64,000 nucleotides of DNA from Sphingomonas sp. JC676 (GTDB lineage: Bacteria > Pseudomonadota > Alphaproteobacteria > Sphingomonadales > Sphingomonadaceae): assembly GCF_014489075.1 (NCBI RefSeq), contig NZ_JACTGR010000002.1:372001-436000 (forward strand), in the 5' to 3' direction. Positions 47,941-56,221 of the stretch are shown piece after piece; positions within the stretch are counted from its first letter, which is position 1, and every line of letters starts with the position of its first letter. The notes below the pieces were generated by a model, which had not been told where the DNA came from, did no database searches, and saw only the letters and a list, made by a program, of their open reading frames with translations. Made by a program: the position numbers and the translations under genes.

Positions 47941-49080
47941 CTACTCCATGCGCGCGCGGAACAGCCAGGCGGACGCGGAGAGCGTCGCGATGGCGATCAG
48001 GCCGAGCGGCCAAAGCTGGTGGAAGACGGCGGCGGCGGGCATCGCCTTCAGGAACAGGCCCTGGACGATAACGAGGAAATAGCGTGCCGGATCGAGATAG
48101 GTGACGAGCTGGAGCCAGCCCGGCATGTTGTCGATCGGGCTGGCATAGCCCGAGAGCAGGATCAGCGGCGTCGTCACCAGGAACGCCCCCAGGAACGCTT
48201 GTTGCTGGGTCTGCGACAGCGCCGAGACGAACATGCCGATACCGATCAGCGCGAGCATGTACATGGCGAGCGAGAGGAAGAAGAGCAGCAGCGATCCGGT
48301 GAACGGCACGCCGAACACCAGGGGCGCGATGACCAGATAAAGGCTGCCGTTGAGCATCCCGATGATGAAAGGCGGGACCATCTTGCCGATCAGTATCTCG
48401 TGGATGCGCAAGGGCGAGACCATGAGCTGGTCGAACGTGCCCAACTCGCGTTCTCGCGCCACCGATTGCGAGGTGATCGCCAGCCCCGCGACCGAGGTGA
48501 TGATCGCGACCAGCGACGGCAGCGTGAACCAGATGTAATCGAGCGAGGGGTTGTACCAGTTGGTGACTACGCTCCCCTGCCCCGCGCTTCCCTGTCTGGT
48601 GCTGACGCGCGGCGCGAGATCCGCACCCACGCCGCCGACGATCTGGGTGAGGTAACCCGCGACGATCTGCGCCGCGTTCGAGCGGCGACCGTCGAGGATC
48701 AGGCCGATCGTCGCGGGCCGATGCGCAGCGACGTCGCGGTCGAAATCCTCGTCGATCACCATCGCGGCGATCACCTTCTGGTTGTCGATCGCGTCCTTGA
48801 GCTCGTTCGGGCTGCGGAGAGGTACGATCTCGCGGAAATTGGGGCTGCCCGCGATCCGGCTGATCACCTCGGCGGAATGCGCGCCGGAGCTCCGATCGAG
48901 CACGCCGATATCGACATTCTTGACGTCGAGCGTGGTCGCGAAAGTAAAGATGAAGAGCTGCATCAAGGGCGGCACGAACAGCACGACGCGCGACTTGGGA
49001 TCGCGCAGCACCGCCCACATCTCCTTGACGATCATGGCCCCCAACCGGCGCAAGCCGGCCCCTCCAAAAAGCCTGCGCAT
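47941..49080 (-). CDS. ABC-2 type exporter permease, YbhR-like
   Basis: A 379-aa inner-membrane permease. The N-terminal cytoplasmic stretch MIVKEMWAVLRDPKSR leads into the first helix, then a large extracytoplasmic domain (about 50-190), then five more helices, with ARERELGTFDQLMVSPLRIHEILIGKM at the coupling helix and LILLSGYASPIDNMPGWLQ near the end. This matches ABC-2 permeases of the YbhR/YhhJ type. It starts immediately after the partner permease's stop and pairs with it as a heterodimer fed by the tandem ATPase upstream. Confidence 0.92.
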   Translation of the reverse strand: MRRLFGGAGLRRLGAMIVKEMWAVLRDPKSRVVLFVPPLMQLFIFTFATTLDVKNVDIGVLDRSSGAHSAEVISRIAGSPNFREIVPLRSPNELKDAIDNQKVIAAMVIDEDFDRDVAAHRPATIGLILDGRRSNAAQIVAGYLTQIVGGVGADLAPRVSTRQGSAGQGSVVTNWYNPSLDYIWFTLPSLVAIITSVAGLAITSQSVARERELGTFDQLMVSPLRIHEILIGKMVPPFIIGMLNGSLYLVIAPLVFGVPFTGSLLLFFLSLAMYMLALIGIGMFVSALSQTQQQAFLGAFLVTTPLILLSGYASPIDNMPGWLQLVTYLDPARYFLVIVQGLFLKAMPAAAVFHQLWPLGLIAIATLSASAWLFRARME

Positions 49081-50214
49081 CTAGTCGAGGCTCCTTCGGG
49101 TGACGCGGAACGACAAGAAGAAGAACACCGCGCCGAACAGCAGCATGATGCCGAGATTGGGCAGGATCAGCGCCCATTGGTCGCCTGCGAGGAACACCGA
49201 TTCCAAGCACGGGATCAGGTAGCGCGCGGGGACGAGATAGGTGAGCGCCTGGATCGGCCAGGGCATCGATCCGATCTCGTAGATGAAGCCCGAGAGCAGA
49301 AAGGTGGGCAGGAATGCCGAGAGCAAGGCCACCTGGCTCGCGACGAACTGGTTCTTGGTCGCCGAGGAGATGAACAGGCCGAGCCCAAGCGCGGGCATCA
49401 GAAAGCACGATCCGATCAGAAACAATGCGAACACCGATCCGCGGAACGGTACGCCGAAGACGAACACGCCGATCAAGGTGCAGAGCGTCATCGAGGCGAG
49501 CGCGAGCAGGTAATAAGGGATGACCTTGCTCGCGATGAACTCGGCCATGCTGATCGGCGTGGCCATCATCGCCTCCATCGTCCCCCGCTCCCATTCGCGC
49601 GCGATGACGAGCGCGGTGAGCAGGGTCCCGATCATCGTCATCACGTTGGCGATTGACCCGGGGACGAGGAAATAGCGGCTCTTGAGCTCGGGATTGTACC
49701 AGAAGCGCGCGGAGATGTTGATCGGCGCGTCGGCGGCGCTGGGGTTGCGCTCCAGCCCTTCGGCTGCCGCCCATTGCGCGCGGACGCCCTCGCCATAGGA
49801 GGCGGCGAAATTGGCGGTGTTGGGCTGCGATCCGTCAGTGATGATCTGGATCGGCGGCACCCTGCCCTGGTTGAAGCGCCGGCCGAAATCGGGCGGAATG
49901 ACAATGATCGCGCGGACCTCACCATCGACCATCTTCTCGCGCACCGGCTGGATCGACCGCGCCATGGTCACCTCGAAATATTTCGACGTCTGATAGGCCT
50001 GGGCGAGGCGGAGCGCCGGGACGCTGCTGTCCTGGAGCACCACCGCGATCCGCGTCCGGGTACTGTCGAGCGACACCGCATATCCGAACAGGAACAACAG
50101 GATCATCGGCAGCACGAAGGCGATCAGGAAGGTGGAAGGGTCACGCAGGATCTGCGCGCTTTCCTTGGTGACGAGCGCGGCGACGCGGCGCGGCGAGGAG
50201 CGGATGCCGGTCAT
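49081..50214 (-). CDS. ABC-2 type exporter permease, YbhS-like
   Basis: A 377-aa inner-membrane permease with one N-terminal helix (FLIAFVLPMILLFLFGYAVS), a periplasmic domain and a C-terminal group of helices. REWERGTMEAMMATPISMAEFIASKVIPYY is the coupling region, and LSGFIYEIGSMPWPIQALTYLVPARYLIP is shared with YbhS-type permeases. Its start overlaps the stop of the ATPase gene by 4 bases, so translation is coupled. It is paired with the next gene. Confidence 0.92.
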   Translation of the reverse strand: MTGIRSSPRRVAALVTKESAQILRDPSTFLIAFVLPMILLFLFGYAVSLDSTRTRIAVVLQDSSVPALRLAQAYQTSKYFEVTMARSIQPVREKMVDGEVRAIIVIPPDFGRRFNQGRVPPIQIITDGSQPNTANFAASYGEGVRAQWAAAEGLERNPSAADAPINISARFWYNPELKSRYFLVPGSIANVMTMIGTLLTALVIAREWERGTMEAMMATPISMAEFIASKVIPYYLLALASMTLCTLIGVFVFGVPFRGSVFALFLIGSCFLMPALGLGLFISSATKNQFVASQVALLSAFLPTFLLSGFIYEIGSMPWPIQALTYLVPARYLIPCLESVFLAGDQWALILPNLGIMLLFGAVFFFLSFRVTRRSLD

Positions 50215-51935
50215 GCCGCCTCCCTCGCCTCGCGCCGGCGGTCGAATTCCTCGATCAGCGCGATGAAGGCGTCCTCCATCGTCGGATCGTCCGCGTTGGA
50301 GAGTTCGCCGGCCTTGGCCTTCAGCTCATCGGGCGTGCCGGTGGCGATCTGCTCGGCGCGGTAGATCAAAGTGACCTGGTCGCAATATTCGGCTTCGTCC
50401 ATGAAATGGGTGGTGACGAGCACGGTCACACCCTTCTCGACCAGCCCGTTGATATGGATCCAGAATTCTCGACGGGTGACCGGATCGACGCCCGAGGTCG
50501 GCTCGTCGAGGAACAGTACCGGCGGCTCGTGCATCACCGCGCAGGCGAGCGCGAGGCGTTGCTTGAAGCCGAGCGGCAGGCTGCCGGCATTGGTATCGAA
50601 CCGGCCCTCCAGCTCGAAGATCGATCCCATCGCCTCGATCGCGCGCCTCGTCTGATTGCGGTCGAGATCATAGGCGCCGGCGAAGAAATCGAGATTCTGG
50701 CGGACGCTGAGATCGCCATAGAGCGAGAATTTCTGCGCCATATAGCCGAGCGAGGCGCGGGCATCGGCGCGCGCGTGCCGCAGATCGTTGCCCGCAACCG
50801 CGCCGGTGCCGCTGGTGGGCGTGAGCAGCCCGCAGAGCATCTTGAACGTGGTCGACTTGCCAGCGCCGTTGGGGCCGAGCAGTCCGAAGATCTGCCCGCG
50901 GGGAATCGCGAAGTTCATATCCTTGGCCGCGACGAAATCCCCGAAGCGCTTGGTCAGGCCCTTGGCCTCGATCGCGCAGCCATCGCCCTTGTCGATGGTG
51001 CGGTAGCGCTCGGCGAGCTTGCTGGTGCCGCTCGGGCCGCCGCCCAGTCGCTCGATGAAGCCATCCTCGAAACGCGCGGGCGTGGGCTCGACCTTGGCGC
51101 CCTCGGCCTCGAGCGATTGCGGCGTGGGCGGCGACGCCCCGTCCTTCATTAGCAAACGGACCGAGCGGCCCTGGATCGTACCGTCGATCACCTCGTCGCG
51201 GTCGAGCGCGTGGGTCAGGAACTCGCGCCGGCGCTCCTTGAAGCCGGTGACGCGGAAAACGCGGTCCGCGACACCGCCCGTCAAGTTGGCGGGCGCGCCA
51301 TCGAACAGCAACTTGCCTTCGTTGAGCAGATAGACGGTGTCGCACTTCTCCGCCTCGTCGAGATAGGCGGTCGACCAGAGCACGCCGATGCCCTGGTCGG
51401 TGAGGTCGCCGACCATCGCCCAGAGTTCGCGGCGCGAGATCGGATCGACGCCGACGCCGGGCTCGTCGAGCAACAGCACCTTGGGCGTGCGGACCAGCGC
51501 ACAGGCGAGGCCGAGTTTCTGCTTCATGCCGCCCGAGAGTTTGCCCGCCAGGCGATCCTGGAAGCGTGCGAGATCGGTGAAGTCGAGCAGCCGCTTGAAG
51601 CTCTCGGCGTGTTCGCTCTTGGGGAGCCCGCGGACCTCGGCATAGAGATTGAGATTCTCGATGACGGTGAGGTCCTCGTACAGGCCGAAGCGCTGGGGCA
51701 TGTAACCGAGATCGTCGAGGCGCTCGCCGGGCGCGCTGCCGAGCACCTCCACCGTGCCCTCGCTCGGCGCCATCAGCCCGGCGAGGATGCGGATCAGCGT
51801 GGTCTTGCCGGCGCCGTCGGGCCCCACCAGACCGGTCACCTGCCCGCTGGGGATCTGCATCGAGATACCGTCGAGCGCGGTCGCTTCGCCGAAGCGCTTC
51901 ACCAGATTTTCGGTACGGGCGACCGGCCCGGCCAT
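50211..51935 (-). CDS. Tandem ABC ATPase, YbhF-like
   Basis: A 574-aa protein with two nucleotide-binding domains in one chain, as in YbhF. The first half has Walker A GPDGAGKTT and signature LSGGMKQK with LLLDEPGVGVD; the second has GPNGAGKST and LFLDEPTSGVD. The second signature is LPLGFKQR instead of LSGG, a degeneracy usual for this family that suggests one weakened ATP site. The domains are joined by a linker of about 90 residues. The ATG at 51935 is chosen; an upstream TTG at 51944 lies in the adaptor stop region. It drives the two permeases encoded downstream. Confidence 0.93.
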   Translation of the reverse strand: MAGPVARTENLVKRFGEATALDGISMQIPSGQVTGLVGPDGAGKTTLIRILAGLMAPSEGTVEVLGSAPGERLDDLGYMPQRFGLYEDLTVIENLNLYAEVRGLPKSEHAESFKRLLDFTDLARFQDRLAGKLSGGMKQKLGLACALVRTPKVLLLDEPGVGVDPISRRELWAMVGDLTDQGIGVLWSTAYLDEAEKCDTVYLLNEGKLLFDGAPANLTGGVADRVFRVTGFKERRREFLTHALDRDEVIDGTIQGRSVRLLMKDGASPPTPQSLEAEGAKVEPTPARFEDGFIERLGGGPSGTSKLAERYRTIDKGDGCAIEAKGLTKRFGDFVAAKDMNFAIPRGQIFGLLGPNGAGKSTTFKMLCGLLTPTSGTGAVAGNDLRHARADARASLGYMAQKFSLYGDLSVRQNLDFFAGAYDLDRNQTRRAIEAMGSIFELEGRFDTNAGSLPLGFKQRLALACAVMHEPPVLFLDEPTSGVDPVTRREFWIHINGLVEKGVTVLVTTHFMDEAEYCDQVTLIYRAEQIATGTPDELKAKAGELSNADDPTMEDAFIALIEEFDRRREAREAA

Positions 51936-51940
51936 GACGA

Positions 51941-52948
51941 TCAATTCTCGTGGCGCGGGCGGGCACCGGGGACCTTGACCGTCACCGGTTGGCCCTGGCG
52001 GAGCGCGTCGTCGGGATCTTCGACGATGACGCGGACCTGATAGACGAGGTCGGTGCGCAGATTCTCGGTCTCGACCGACTTGGGCGTGAACTCGGCCTTG
52101 GGCGCGATATAGCCGATCGTGCCGTGATAGATCTTCTGATTGCCGTCGACGGTTACCGCCACCTTCATCCCGGGACTAATCCGGCTGAGATCGGTCTCGG
52201 CGACATAGGCACGCACGCGCATCGGGCGATCGATCGAGATGGTGAGCACCGTCTGACCGGGCTGGACGATCGCGCCGGGCTCGAGGGCGCGGGTGACGAC
52301 CGTGCCATCGCTTGCGGCGACCAGACGCGTATCGCCGAGATCGGTGCCTGCGCTGTCGCGCGTCGCCTGGGCGGCGCGGACGTCGGCCTGCGCGGCGGCG
52401 ATATCCTCGGTGCGGCTGCCGGCGTTGAGCAGCGACAGGCCTTGCTGCGCCTCGAGCAATTGCGCGCGGGCCCGGTCGCGGTCGGAGACGGTCTGCTCCC
52501 ATATGTCACGGCTGATCGCGCCGGGGCCGACCAAAGGCTGGCGGCGGGCATAGTCGCGCTGGGCATTCTCATAGACCGCCTGGGCGGCGGCAACGCGGGC
52601 GCGCGCCTGGCCGATATCCTGGATGCGGTTGCCGTTCTTCAGCTTGTTCAACTGCGCCTGAGCCTGGCCCAGCCGGGCGTCGGCCTCCGCCATGCGGCTC
52701 TGGATCGTCGCGGTGTCGAGCACGGCGAGCGGCTGGCCGCTTTTGACCTTCGCCCCCTCGTCCACCGCGATATCGCCGATCCGGCCGCCGACGCGGAAGC
52801 TCATGTCCACCTCGCGGATATCGACATTGCCGTAGAGCGACAGCTGGCCCGCATCTGCCCGGGCGAACAGCCCAAAGCCCTTGGTCGCGAACGCGGCGAT
52901 CGCCAGCCCGACGACCACGACGAGGATAATGATAATGCGGCGATTCAT
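51941..52948 (-). CDS. HlyD-family adaptor, YbhG-like
   Basis: A 335-aa membrane-fusion protein. One N-terminal helix (IIIILVVVVGLAIAAFA) anchors it. The lipoyl half (YGNVDIREVDMSFRVGGRIGDIAVDEGAKVKSGQ), a long alanine-rich coiled coil (about 80-200) and the second lipoyl half (LVAASDGTVVTRALEPGAIVQPGQ) follow, then a beta-barrel domain. This is the YbhG plan. The start overlaps the TetR stop by 4 bases. It would connect the ABC permeases to the outer-membrane factor at the end of the operon. Confidence 0.94.
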   Translation of the reverse strand: MNRRIIIILVVVVGLAIAAFATKGFGLFARADAGQLSLYGNVDIREVDMSFRVGGRIGDIAVDEGAKVKSGQPLAVLDTATIQSRMAEADARLGQAQAQLNKLKNGNRIQDIGQARARVAAAQAVYENAQRDYARRQPLVGPGAISRDIWEQTVSDRDRARAQLLEAQQGLSLLNAGSRTEDIAAAQADVRAAQATRDSAGTDLGDTRLVAASDGTVVTRALEPGAIVQPGQTVLTISIDRPMRVRAYVAETDLSRISPGMKVAVTVDGNQKIYHGTIGYIAPKAEFTPKSVETENLRTDLVYQVRVIVEDPDDALRQGQPVTVKVPGARPRHEN

Positions 52949-53565
52949 CGCGGCGTCTCCGAAAGGATGCAGAGGGCATTGGCGCGCATGCGCGTCAGCA
53001 ATAGGGTGGCGTTGGCTTCGTCGATATGGTCGGTGCCGAGCGCCCGGCAGACCGCGGCATGGCCGGCGCGCAGCACCATCGCCTGGCCGAAGATCAGGAT
53101 GCCGGTGGCGACCACTTCGCGCGGGTTCAGATCGGGCCGCGCGCGCGAGATCAGCTTGATGAACGCATCGAGCACCATCTGCATCGCGCCGTCGAACAGC
53201 CGCGTGAACGCTTCGGTCGGGAATTGCTGCTCGCGGATGATGAAGCGGGACCAGGCCTCGGTTTCCGGGCGCAGCATCATCTGGGCCATGCTGGCAAGCA
53301 GGCCCAGCATGGCCTCGATCGCGCCCTCGCGGGAGGATTTGCCCGCCTCCAGCGCGGCGGCTACGGCGGGCGCCTGCATCGCGCGGATCTGCGCGGCGAT
53401 GTGATCGGCGGCGGCGAGGTACAGCCCCTCCTTGCCGCCGAAATGATAGGTGATCGAAGACATCGCGGTGCCCGATGCGCGCGCGATCTCACGCGTGCTC
53501 GCGCCCTCGAAACCCTGCCGGCCGAACTGGTCTATCGCCACGTCTAGAAGGGTCTGGGATACCAT
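52945..53565 (-). CDS. TetR-family regulator of the ABC exporter operon, CecR-like
   Basis: A 206-aa TetR protein that opens the exporter operon, as CecR (YbiH) does in Escherichia coli. The DNA-binding part is LLDVAIDQFGRQGFEGASTREIARASGTAMSSITYHFGGKEGLY. The C-terminal domain (MAQMMLRPETEAWSRFIIREQQFPTEAFTRLFDGAM) matches the CecR family, and RPETE...EQQ is typical. The ATG at 53565 is chosen; the longer frame would pass through the predicted operator and promoter. Self-regulation through the palindrome just upstream is likely, with exporter genes induced by its ligand. Confidence 0.92.
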   Translation of the reverse strand: MVSQTLLDVAIDQFGRQGFEGASTREIARASGTAMSSITYHFGGKEGLYLAAADHIAAQIRAMQAPAVAAALEAGKSSREGAIEAMLGLLASMAQMMLRPETEAWSRFIIREQQFPTEAFTRLFDGAMQMVLDAFIKLISRARPDLNPREVVATGILIFGQAMVLRAGHAAVCRALGTDHIDEANATLLLTRMRANALCILSETPR

Positions 53566-53578
53566 CGCGACTCGTTTA

Positions 53579-53626
53579 GTTCGTTCGAACGAACAATACG
53601 TATCCCAATAGCTGTTCGGTTGCAAC
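53579..53626 (-). promoter_or_regulatory. Promoter and perfect operator palindrome of the ABC exporter operon
   Basis: GTTCGTTCGAACGAAC at 53579-53594 is a perfect 16-bp palindrome, 13 bases before the TetR start. On the minus strand TTGCAA (53626-53621) and TACGTA (53603-53598), 17 bases apart, give a plausible promoter whose start point would fall in the palindrome. This position suits repression by the adjacent TetR protein. Confidence 0.82.
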
Positions 53627-53640
53627 GCGCAAAGAAAAAC

Positions 53641-53670
53641 GGGCGAACGGGGGGCAATCCGTTCGCCCGC
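53641..53670 (-). terminator. Intrinsic terminator of the permease array
   Basis: An 11-bp perfect stem (53641-53651 with 53660-53670), 8-base loop, is followed on the minus strand by TTTTTCTTT. It lies 30 bases after the stop of the last permease gene and separates the array from the next operon. Confidence 0.93.
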
Positions 53671-53700
53671 ACGTCGGGGGCCGAGGCTGACCCGCCGACG

Positions 53701-56211
53701 CTATTCGTAACGCAGCGCGTTGATCGGATTGGTGCGTGCGACGCGGAAGGCGTGCGCCCCGATCGTCGCGACCGCGATCAGCAGCGCGACCAGCGCGGCA
53801 CCGATAAACGGCGTGGGCCCGAGCGTGATCCGGAGATCGAACTGGTTGAGCCAGTCGCGCATCACCCACCACGCCACCGGCCAGGCGATCAGATTGGCGA
53901 TCAGCACCGGGCGGCTGAATTGCCACACCAGCAGCCGGACGATGTCGAAGGTGCGCGCGCCCAGCACCTTACGGATGCCGATCTCCTTGGTCCGGCGCTC
54001 GGCAGTGAAGGCGGCCAGGCCGAACAAGCCGAGACAGCCGATCACCACCGCCAGGATCGCGAACATCCCGAAGAGCTGCGCGCGCTTCTCGTCCTGATTG
54101 TAGAGATCGTGGACCACCTCGGTCACGAAGCGCGAGAAATAGGGGATGTCGGGCACCAGCCGCTTCCAGATCGCCTGGACCTTGGCATCGAGCGCCTTGA
54201 GATCGCCGTTCGAGCGGATGAGCAGTTGGAAGTAGTTGGTGGTCTGGTAGAAATAGACGATCGGCTGGAGCGGCTGGCGCACGCTGCGGTAGCGTACGTC
54301 GCTCACCACGCCGACCACCGTCGCGGGCACCCAGTTGCCCGCTTCGGGCACGGTGAAGCCGATCTGGACATGCTTGCCGATCGCCTCCTGCGGCGTCTGG
54401 TAGCCAAGCCGCTTCGCGCCGGATTCGGAGAGGATGATGTTGGTTCCGCGGGCAACCAGCCGCTTCTCCGCCTCGATATCGACTGGCGAGGGCGTGGTCG
54501 CATCGTCCATCGCGATCGACTCGCTGAAATTGCGACCGGCGAGCAGCTTCATGCCGAGCGCGTCGATCACGCCGGGGTCCATTCCGTAAACGCCGATCTG
54601 GAGCGGGTTGGTCTGCCCCTGCTGGCGTATGCTGGTCATCGAGTTGTTGCCGGGATTGACTGCGATCGAGGTTCTGCCGGCGGCGGTCACGCCCGGAATG
54701 CGCCGCACCTCCTCCTCGAAGGTCCTCGCCACCGGCTCCACCGCGGGCGCGTTGAGCCCATAGACTTGCAACAGGCCGTCGCGCTTGTACCCCGCGTCCA
54801 TCGTGCGGGCGTAGATCGTCTGCGAATAGACGACGGCGGTGCAGATGATCAGCCCGATCGACACTGCGAACTGGACGATCACGAGCAGGTTGCGGAAGCG
54901 GCCGCTGCCCTCGGCCTCTGCCGCCGACTTGTTGGCCTTGAGCACGCGCGCCGGCTGGAAGCGCGAAAGATAGATCGCCGGATAGGCGCCGCCCGCAACG
55001 CCGACGAGCAAAGCGAGCAGGATGACCGGCAGCAATATCCCGTCGCTGCCCAGATAATGGATCTCCATCTGGGCCTCGAGAAAGGCGTTGAGCGGCCGGA
55101 TCGCGAGCTCCGCGAACGCGAGCGCGATGACCGTGGCGATCGCCGCCACAAGGATCGATTCACCGATGAACTGCGAGATCAGCTGCCGCCGCGTCGCGCC
55201 AAGCACCTTGCGGAGCGCGACCTCGCGGGCACGTTGCGAAGCACGGGCGGTGGCGAGATTGGTGAAGTTGATGCACGCCATGGCGAGGATCATCAGCGCG
55301 ACCACCGCGAAGGTGAGGATCGTCTGCTTGTCCGCGCCGGGCATCATCGTCGCGTCCTGCGCCTCGCCGAGATGGACGTCGCGAATATTGGTCAGGCGCC
55401 AGTCCTGGGAATCGCCGGGATTGGTCTTTGGACCGCCATCGGCGGGATCGTCGGGGATGTTGCGCTTTTCCCAGGCGGGGAACTGCGCCATCAGCGCCTT
55501 GGGATCGGTGCCCGGCTTGAGCTTGATATAGACGAAGCCGCCCTGGTTGTTCCACGACGTCAGCATCGTCGGCACCTTGCGGAAATAGGTCTGCGGATCG
55601 AAGCGCGCGACGGCGGTGAAACGTAGATGCGTGTTCTTGGGCAGGTCCTTGAACACCCCGGTGACGCGATAGTCCTGTTTGAGATCCTGCGAGGTGACGG
55701 TGAGCGTCTTGCCGATCGGATCGGCGTTACCGAAATATTTCTTCGCTTCAGTCTCGTTCAGCACGATCGAGCTGGTGTCGTCGAGCGCATGGGCCGCATC
55801 GCCCTTCACGAAGGGAATCTGGATGATGTCGAAGATGTTGCCGTCGACGAACACGCCGCGGTCGGGAGTCGTCGGCTGGCCGTCCTTGGTGATGACCATG
55901 CCCTGCCCCGTAAGGTAGACGCGCTTCTCGACCTGCGGAAAGTCCTTCTGCAGCGCCGTGCCCGAGACAAAGCTGGTCATCTGGAGCTTGTATTCCTCGC
56001 CGCCGCGCTCGGTGGGCTTGTAGAAGTCCTCGAACTGGTAGGCGTTTTCCGCGCCCTTCACCCAGCCGTCATAGCTGAATTCGTAGCGCACATAGGTGAG
56101 TATCAGCAGGCACGCAGCGATACCGAGCGACAGCCCGAAGATGTTGATGAAGGCATAGATCTTGTTCTTGGTGAGGGCCCTCAGGCCGACGGTCACATAG
56201 TTGCGCCACAT
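53701..56211 (-). CDS. MacB/FtsX-like ABC permease, array member 1 (subtype A)
   Basis: An 836-aa inner-membrane permease, last of four in a row. It starts MWRNYVTVGLRALTKNK; the ATG at 56211 is 10 bases after the previous stop. There are two FtsX modules: each has a MacB-type periplasmic domain after a first helix (GLSLGIAACLLILTYVRYEFSY; FAVSIGLIICTAVVYSQ) and a group of three helices. REVALRKVLGATRRQLI and KEIGIRKVLGARTFDIVRLL are the two coupling regions that contact the ATPase. It ends in ALRYE, the typical MacB/FtsX C-terminus. Such proteins use ATP to work on lipoproteins, peptides or envelope compounds without moving them through the inner membrane. Most similar to member 3. Substrate unknown. 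Confidence 0.9.
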   Translation of the reverse strand: MWRNYVTVGLRALTKNKIYAFINIFGLSLGIAACLLILTYVRYEFSYDGWVKGAENAYQFEDFYKPTERGGEEYKLQMTSFVSGTALQKDFPQVEKRVYLTGQGMVITKDGQPTTPDRGVFVDGNIFDIIQIPFVKGDAAHALDDTSSIVLNETEAKKYFGNADPIGKTLTVTSQDLKQDYRVTGVFKDLPKNTHLRFTAVARFDPQTYFRKVPTMLTSWNNQGGFVYIKLKPGTDPKALMAQFPAWEKRNIPDDPADGGPKTNPGDSQDWRLTNIRDVHLGEAQDATMMPGADKQTILTFAVVALMILAMACINFTNLATARASQRAREVALRKVLGATRRQLISQFIGESILVAAIATVIALAFAELAIRPLNAFLEAQMEIHYLGSDGILLPVILLALLVGVAGGAYPAIYLSRFQPARVLKANKSAAEAEGSGRFRNLLVIVQFAVSIGLIICTAVVYSQTIYARTMDAGYKRDGLLQVYGLNAPAVEPVARTFEEEVRRIPGVTAAGRTSIAVNPGNNSMTSIRQQGQTNPLQIGVYGMDPGVIDALGMKLLAGRNFSESIAMDDATTPSPVDIEAEKRLVARGTNIILSESGAKRLGYQTPQEAIGKHVQIGFTVPEAGNWVPATVVGVVSDVRYRSVRQPLQPIVYFYQTTNYFQLLIRSNGDLKALDAKVQAIWKRLVPDIPYFSRFVTEVVHDLYNQDEKRAQLFGMFAILAVVIGCLGLFGLAAFTAERRTKEIGIRKVLGARTFDIVRLLVWQFSRPVLIANLIAWPVAWWVMRDWLNQFDLRITLGPTPFIGAALVALLIAVATIGAHAFRVARTNPINALRYE

Positions 56212-56221
56212 GGCTTTGGTC

